Origin: Bacillota bacterium
GTDB taxonomy: Bacteria > Bacillota > Clostridia > Lachnospirales > Lachnospiraceae
NCBI GenBank assembly: GCA_023421505.1
Contig: JAEZTJ010000072.1
Span: 1-47,345 of the forward strand
Length of the DNA: 47,345 nt
Direction: 5' to 3'
The position numbers were made by a program, and so were the translations under genes. Position 1 is the stretch's first letter. The number at the start of each line of letters is the position of its first letter. The notes beneath the pieces are model-generated. The model saw nothing but the letters and a program-made list of their open reading frames with translations, did no database searches and was not told the origin of the DNA. Positions 42,745 through 47,345 of this stretch are shown in pieces.

Positions 42745-43845
42745 TCAATATCGGTATACTGGCTTCGGCAAGGGTAGCGGGAAGCATTCCATTTTTTTAT
42801 TATCAATTTCAACATAAAGCTTTCTTAATAATATATTATCTATAACCAGCTCAATTATTTCACGCAGTCGATCCGCATGAATAGCTGCTCTGATTTGTAT
42901 TATCAAAATTCCATTTTCAATCTGTATATCTAATTTCTTATCAATGTTACTTCTACTATAGCTACTGGTACAGCCCAGTTTACTATAGCCTTGATTTCCC
43001 TTAATACACATTTTCAAATGAACTAATTCGTAATTTTCGTTTCTCAAATTTCTCTTAATGGCCTCAGCTATCATGCTTAATAAATAATTACCAGATAATT
43101 TTCTCCTTAAGGTAAGCCCACAGTTAAGTTCTAGAAAGCTAATACCAGATACTGCTTTAGTATAAGTCTCATAATTGATATTAAGGCTGCGCTTACTACG
43201 AATATGATAGCTTAGCCCAAGCCTTTCTACTTCCATCATCCATTTTTCAATACCAATGCTTCTCTTGGCACTGATAAAAATAATTTTTCTCCCAGTAAAT
43301 CTTTCATATAAATATGCTTCAATTTTTTCTTTCTCGACTCTGGATAAAATATCTGCCTTATTTACGATTAATATATCTGCTTCTTCCATTTGTTTAAGCA
43401 TAAGGTATTCAATTTCCTTCGGCAAATGCTTATTCGTTGACAGAATCTCTGTGAGTAATCGGATTGGATCTATCAGGACTGATAAAGGTAAAATTTTATA
43501 ACCTCTATTTCCATTCCTGACTGGCTTCATTAACGTAGCCCCAAGATCGGTACTGCTCCCTGCCGATTCAGCCAGAATATAATCAATATCCTCTTTTTTA
43601 CATAGTTCACTAACCTTCTCCACAAATTTGTGATTATTATTACTAAAGCAATCTCCCGTTATCTCTGTGGCATTAAACCCGTGTGCTTTGACCTGTTCAG
43701 AATCTATTACGATATCACCCGGCTCATTTGTTATTATCCCAATACGCTTACCAATATCTGAATAATATTTAGCAATTGCTATAATCGATGTTGTTTTTCC
43801 TGCTCCGCAGAAACCCCCAACAAATAAAATATTTACTCTTTTCAT
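42745..43845 (-). CDS. G3E-family (CobW/HypB-like) P-loop GTPase
   Basis: A 366-aa GTPase. Walker A is GGFCGAGKTTS near 10-20; GIITNEPGDIVIDSEQV near 36-52 corresponds to the metallochaperone switch; the acidic/Glu-Ser motif is LAESAGSSTDLGATL near 91-105; and the base-specificity motif NKAD is near 162-165. The C-terminal third is a separate alpha/beta domain. G3E proteins deliver metals or activate cobalamin/nickel enzymes; no client gene is adjacent. The typical CobW CxCC motif is absent (GDCFSNNNH in that place). Confidence 0.82.
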   Translation of the reverse strand: MKRVNILFVGGFCGAGKTTSIIAIAKYYSDIGKRIGIITNEPGDIVIDSEQVKAHGFNATEITGDCFSNNNHKFVEKVSELCKKEDIDYILAESAGSSTDLGATLMKPVRNGNRGYKILPLSVLIDPIRLLTEILSTNKHLPKEIEYLMLKQMEEADILIVNKADILSRVEKEKIEAYLYERFTGRKIIFISAKRSIGIEKWMMEVERLGLSYHIRSKRSLNINYETYTKAVSGISFLELNCGLTLRRKLSGNYLLSMIAEAIKRNLRNENYELVHLKMCIKGNQGYSKLGCTSSYSRSNIDKKLDIQIENGILIIQIRAAIHADRLREIIELVIDNILLRKLYVEIDNKKMECFPLPLPKPVYRY

Positions 43846-43929
43846 TTACTGCCATCCTTAATTCATCCTGCCAATCATCGTATTATATCATATGATACAG
43901 GAGTTTTTTTGCCATTGGTATTAGAAGAT

Positions 43930-43966
43930 GAAAAAAATCCTAACAAAGGAATATTCCTCGTTAGGA
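43930..43966 (-). terminator. intrinsic terminator of the secreted-protein gene
   Basis: On the minus strand TCCTAAC and GTTAGGA enclose an inner GAGGAATATTCCTT palindrome, and a run of seven T residues follows. It lies about 35 bp beyond the 44001 stop. Confidence 0.88.
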
Positions 43967-44000
43967 CTTTACGCTTTTTTAAATAATATTTTAAGCATTA

Positions 44001-45203
44001 TTAGCTACGCGGAGTTATGGATGTAACAGTTAATTCTATATACGTAGAAGCAGGAATAATCTGTTTTGTTAAGGAATCTGTTGTACTTTTCATACGTACT
44101 AAAATTCTGTCGTTTATTGCTACTTTAGGTATTATGACAGCTTTTGCTGAAGTGATTGATGACCATTTTGCTGTGTTCAGATTCAATGTAACTCCTGGAG
44201 AAACAATAGTATATTCATATTGATTCTTTGTATTGGGATCTATAATAGCAAGAGCGCTTCCAATTAAACTCGCCTGTGAGACTGGCATAATTCGCTGCTG
44301 TGGAACTTCAATTACTTTTATAGCGGAGTTCGGCTTTTTATCGGTACCAAGTGTACGAAACTCAATTACCCCTGCCGGAATTGGCATGTTTATCGCAGTA
44401 CTTCCTCCAAGTAAGGAGGATAAGTCAATCGTTTTTATCTTAGTGTCAGGAGTATTAAATGTGATCCAACCGGCATCATCTCCCTTACGATACTGCGTCG
44501 ACCCAACCTTTACTCCTGTAATATTTAATTTACTGCCATCAAGCTTTACTGACGGTGCTGTCGGTCTTTTAGGAACTTTAACCGTAATTACCTTACCAGC
44601 CCGCCTATCTGCTGTTGCTATTGTTCTAAAGAATAAATTAGCTCCCTTAATTTCATAGATTGAGGTTAGCATCGGCGAAGTAACCGGCTTCCAAATCCCG
44701 TTAGTACCCTTTCTGTATTCCACGGGCAGTACCGAAGTAAAATCTATTCTACCTTCTCCAGCCATAACTTTATAAACTGCTGTTAGGCTTTTACTATCCT
44801 CACCCTGGAGAATCAGTTTATATGGATTCCCATCCTTATTACCCTTAAAAAATATTGTAGCTTCCTTTGTTGTTAAGAGGCTTGAGATATCCATCACACA
44901 CATATTTTTCCCATTCGATACCATGAGTCCAGTATCAATTACTTCCCAGTTTTTCTGATTATCTGTACTGATATAGAACTTTGTGCTACTTCCCGGACCT
45001 GAATATACATTTACTACTTCATCCAAATAATTCACTACTGCATTCACTGTCGTCGTAGCATCAGCTTTGCTTATTTTCATCAAAGCCGGACTGTTCAACC
45101 CCATACAAAGAATTATGGCAATAATCAAACCTTTCTTCAGTATAGATTTTATATGTTGAATGTTCTTAGTCTCCTGTTTGCCATGTAAATGACTATATTT
45201 CAT
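44001..45203 (-). CDS. secreted protein of unknown function
   Basis: A 400-aa exported protein. A basic N-terminus precedes a hydrophobic helix (GLIIAIILCMGLNSPALM near 29-46) with a likely signal-peptidase site after SKADA near 49. The mature part is rich in Thr/Ser/Val and contains repeated modules with PVEYRKGTNGIWKPV near 160-174 and STQYRKGDDAGWITF near 237-251, probably tandem beta-sandwich repeats. No sortase or choline-binding motif is visible. GGGG precedes the ATG. It is single, with its own terminator. The role may be cell-surface or matrix; nothing more specific can be supported. Confidence 0.8.
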   Translation of the reverse strand: MKYSHLHGKQETKNIQHIKSILKKGLIIAIILCMGLNSPALMKISKADATTTVNAVVNYLDEVVNVYSGPGSSTKFYISTDNQKNWEVIDTGLMVSNGKNMCVMDISSLLTTKEATIFFKGNKDGNPYKLILQGEDSKSLTAVYKVMAGEGRIDFTSVLPVEYRKGTNGIWKPVTSPMLTSIYEIKGANLFFRTIATADRRAGKVITVKVPKRPTAPSVKLDGSKLNITGVKVGSTQYRKGDDAGWITFNTPDTKIKTIDLSSLLGGSTAINMPIPAGVIEFRTLGTDKKPNSAIKVIEVPQQRIMPVSQASLIGSALAIIDPNTKNQYEYTIVSPGVTLNLNTAKWSSITSAKAVIIPKVAINDRILVRMKSTTDSLTKQIIPASTYIELTVTSITPRS

Positions 45204-45681
45204 ATAATTACCCCTTTCAAATACTCTGCTACTTTATACATAATTGCGAAACTCAGTAATTGTAAGTATTGTATACACAGCATATACTATTCCGAAGCGG
45301 AAGTTAAGCTCATAGGAGCGTTGGAGCGAAGGAATAGTATATGTTGTGTATACAATTATTAAAACTTTATAGTTTCGCAATTATCTAACTCTGCTACTTT
45401 AGATAATTGCGAAATTATTGAGTTTTACTATTGGTTAACTCTGCTACTTGGTAATTCTATTTCTTATTAGACGAATATACCAGATATATCTATCCAATAA
45501 CAGTATTATAGCACTTTATTATATGAAAGCAATAATTTACAATAGCTTTAGTCATGTTTTCTTAAAGTTAATTTATTTACTGGCAGTATTTATAAAGTAT
45601 CTAATAATTTTATTATAAATAGATTTAAGTGTATTATAATAAATTCAATCAGATCCATTATTCTTATTTAATTACGTATTT
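45204..45681. other. intergenic region with MITE-like copy 2
   Basis: These 478 bp contain the second 141-bp element and, around it, three copies of CTCTGCTACTT (45224, 45389, 45439). The last ~230 bp are very AT-rich with nothing recognisable. Confidence 0.55.
45242..45382. mobile_element. 141-bp MITE-like palindromic element, copy 2
   Basis: The ends are the same 11-bp inverted repeats as in copy 1 and the 5S-like loop is retained (CCGAAGCGGAAGTTAAGCTC). The internal stem is nearly perfect here (AGCATATACTATTCC against GGAATAGTATATGTT). CTCTGCTACTTTA followed within a few bases by TAATTGCGAAA occurs on the left (from 45224) and again on the right (from 45389), so the insertion is flanked by a duplication that includes the element tip. 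Confidence 0.75.
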
Positions 45682-46404
45682 CTAATGAATTACCTTTTCT
45701 ATTGCTTTTCTATCCGCAGAAGGGTATATAGCTTGCATATGTTCTATTATTCTTTCCTTTGCTTGTACTGAACTCAATGAATAAGCAGAACGGATATGCT
45801 CTTCCCCGAATAGTTTCTCACTTAGGCAATAATCCGCTACAGACCATCCATATTCCTCATTCTTCTTATTACTTTTTCTATGAAAGCTTCTTACTGTAAT
45901 ATAAGTCTGCATCTGAAGCAAAGTTAATGCTCCTTCATAGCCTCGTTCTCCACCTTTCCCAAAACCGGCTGCGGTCTTTAAAGCATTTGAAGGAATAACC
46001 TCAACTTTAGATAAAATATCCATTATTTTCTTACTTCGATTACTTGCAAGGCCATCCTCATATCGGCTTTCAAAATCATACCCGTCTCTTCGATAAGAGG
46101 CTAGATACGGATACCACTCTCTTGAAACAAAGCCTGCTCGATTACAGAATAACTTACCATAGGCCACTTCGCCCTCTGTTGCGATAATTTCCCGCCAGCT
46201 CCAAGGATCTTCCATAGCATTTCCATTCCACCAATTATTTGAAGCAGTTAATTCTTCTACTGAAAAACCCTCCACCCCATTCTTAAAAAGCGGTAAAAAA
46301 CCAATTTTCTTAATATATTCGGTTAATTCCTTAGACGTTTTTATTCGTCTGGGATCATCAAGGTTTATGCCCTCCATAATCCATTTCCCATCAATAGTTA
46401 TCAT
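45682..46404 (-). CDS. AlkZ-related (winged-helix DNA glycosylase-like) protein
   Basis: A 240-aa protein with GFSVEELTASNNWWNG near 46-61, a tryptophan-rich DPWSWREIIATEGEVAYGKL stretch, and RAGFVSREWYPYLASYRRDG. From memory this pattern fits small proteins named AlkZ-related, after the YcaQ/AlkZ family of glycosylases that excise alkylated or cross-linked bases; the full AlkZ fold and its catalytic motif are not evident. It is a single gene. The family call is moderate and activity is unproven. Confidence 0.6.
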   Translation of the reverse strand: MITIDGKWIMEGINLDDPRRIKTSKELTEYIKKIGFLPLFKNGVEGFSVEELTASNNWWNGNAMEDPWSWREIIATEGEVAYGKLFCNRAGFVSREWYPYLASYRRDGYDFESRYEDGLASNRSKKIMDILSKVEVIPSNALKTAAGFGKGGERGYEGALTLLQMQTYITVRSFHRKSNKKNEEYGWSVADYCLSEKLFGEEHIRSAYSLSSVQAKERIIEHMQAIYPSADRKAIEKVIH

Positions 46405-46480
46405 CTCATCCCATCCTTATTATTCTATATACAAACTTCACTTGTTACCTTCAAGAATATAGTTCTCATAATAACCTCAA

Positions 46481-46565
46481 TCTGCCGCTTAAGCGGCATA
46501 CAAATACTGAGCGAAAAGCACGCTTAGTGCTTTTTGCCGGTTGAAAAATGTACTCTTTTCAACCT
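46481..46565 (-). repeat. 85-bp triple-hairpin repeat, copy 2 (inverted)
   Basis: Reverse-complement copy of the element upstream of parC, with the same 16-bp palindrome (46483-46498) and hairpins. The last bases overlap the 3' end of the next gene (stop at 46559), so it may serve as that gene's terminator. A few differences are visible, mainly in the GGTTGAAAA arm. Confidence 0.75.
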
Positions 46566-47026
46566 ACTACGCCAGATATATCGTAATATTCTTTGTTATA
46601 TTTTTCATGAATAAAGTCATAAAACTCTCTATATGGCTTTCCATTATCATAAGCCCATACGGTAATAAAAATCGGCGTTATCACAAATACAGTTTCATTT
46701 GGTAAGTGGGTATATTTATCATACGAGTTTCTGTAACATTCTTTGTATTTCTGTGTGAAAAGGTTATTTTCTTGCTCAAAGGGATGACCTATCTCCTTAC
46801 ATATCCCTTCAATTTGAATATTATTATAACATACAGCAACATTGGCATTATTTTTTATCTGCCGGCATTTACAGAAATTCTTATCCGTCTGGAAGTAAAA
46901 TCTTCTCTTGTCTATGATAATGCTCATGGAGCGAGCTGTTACTCGGTTATCCTCACTGGTTGCCAATACCATAATTTGACTAAAACCTAGTCCTTGGAAA
47001 AGTTCATCCACTTTATGATCAAACAT
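46559..47026 (-). CDS. pyridoxamine 5'-phosphate oxidase-like split-barrel protein
   Basis: A 155-aa flavin/PNPOx-fold protein: VDELFQGLGFSQIMVLATSE, VTARSMSIIIDKRRFYFQTD, then KNNANVAVCYNNIQIEG. Small members bind FMN, F420 or haem and act as reductases or stress proteins; the cofactor cannot be told. The ATG at 47026 with AGAAGGTG upstream is preferred over 47125, giving the usual family length. Its C-terminal end lies within an 85-bp repeat. Confidence 0.82.
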   Translation of the reverse strand: MFDHKVDELFQGLGFSQIMVLATSEDNRVTARSMSIIIDKRRFYFQTDKNFCKCRQIKNNANVAVCYNNIQIEGICKEIGHPFEQENNLFTQKYKECYRNSYDKYTHLPNETVFVITPIFITVWAYDNGKPYREFYDFIHEKYNKEYYDISGVVG

Positions 47027-47317
47027 GAAACACCTTCTTTCTTCTATCAATTTTTCATTCTTACATTGTAATTGTGAACTAGTTATGAACCCATATGATG
47101 ATAACATCTTTCCATATATCCCCATGATCTCATTGGTCAGTATATGTTACGAACAAACCATGTTCTGCATCAAGATTTTGAAGATATAAATTATGCAAAA
47201 TGACAAAGTACAAAATCTAAATAGGCTTTTGACACTCTAACCTTCCATGCCTCGCTGCAGCTCGGCACCACCATAAATGAAACGTGTAATTGGCTCTACC
47301 CGACAACTTTTTTGTGC

Positions 47318-47323
47318 TATAAT
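47318..47323 (+). promoter_or_regulatory. possible -10 element near the window end
   Basis: A perfect TATAAT sits 22 bp from the window end, downstream of a T-rich stretch; CGACAA lies 11 bp upstream, too close for a good -35. A plus-strand gene may begin just outside the window. The preceding ~190 bp hold no gene I can see. Confidence 0.3.
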
Positions 47324-47345
47324 TATTAATAGCGGTGAAGGTCGG

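Overview
The window reads as a chromosomal segment of a low-GC Gram-positive bacterium, most likely a Clostridia/Lachnospiraceae-type organism. This is inferred from AT-rich DNA, strong GGAGG ribosome sites, SigA-type promoters and the character of the housekeeping proteins; no rRNA gene is present to fix the taxonomy. It has two parts: an accessory half (about 1-26.7 kb, almost all minus strand) rich in defence and plasmid-like genes, and a core half (about 27-47 kb) of housekeeping genes with small dispersed repeats. ACCESSORY HALF. Positions 17038 down to 1357 hold one tight minus-strand operon. It starts with a 1545-aa protein carrying two RNA-polymerase-alpha-CTD-like modules and a sigma-region-4-like helix-turn-helix. 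Then come brxP (PAPS-reductase-like PP-loop, Fe-S and C-terminal domain), brxC (1398-aa ATPase), pglZ (alkaline-phosphatase fold) and a short brxL. The order brxP-brxC-pglZ-brxL is that of a type 4 BREX phage-defence system: no PglX methyltransferase is present and a sulfur-chemistry enzyme takes its place, which points to DNA phosphorothioation. A 65-aa zinc-ribbon protein, a 173-aa accessory protein and (111-1187) a macro-domain protein follow on the same strand. Upstream are a WYL regulator, two DEDDh exonucleases, a peptide deformylase, a decayed gene and an AbiEi/AbiEii toxin-antitoxin pair with a palindromic operator. From 23.0 to 26.7 kb lies a plasmid/ICE maintenance block: two RepA_N-like initiators with iteron-like repeats, ParB, ParA and two small DNA-binding-like proteins. 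No integrase or relaxase is visible. CORE HALF. lysS and greA (one operon with a consensus promoter), lysA and a PHP phosphoesterase are on the minus strand. parE-parC (topoisomerase IV), a small Cys-rich protein, ptsI and guaA are on the plus strand. An HPt-like protein, an XRE regulator, a G3E GTPase, a secreted protein, an AlkZ-related protein and a flavin/PNPOx-fold protein complete the region. REPEATS. Two families occur twice each: a 141-bp MITE-like element whose hairpin loop resembles a 5S rRNA segment, and an 85-bp triple-hairpin element, one copy of which abuts the parC ribosome-binding site. The 3' end of guaA is followed by three perfectly spaced 57-bp tandem units, each rebuilding the conserved GuaA C-terminal codons, as would be left by repeated use of guaA as an integration site. 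MAIN POINT. The least familiar item is the giant transcription-machinery-like protein translationally abutting brxP, together with the zinc-ribbon, 173-aa and macro-domain tail: an extended type 4 BREX locus whose extra parts are not among the four core genes I know for that type.
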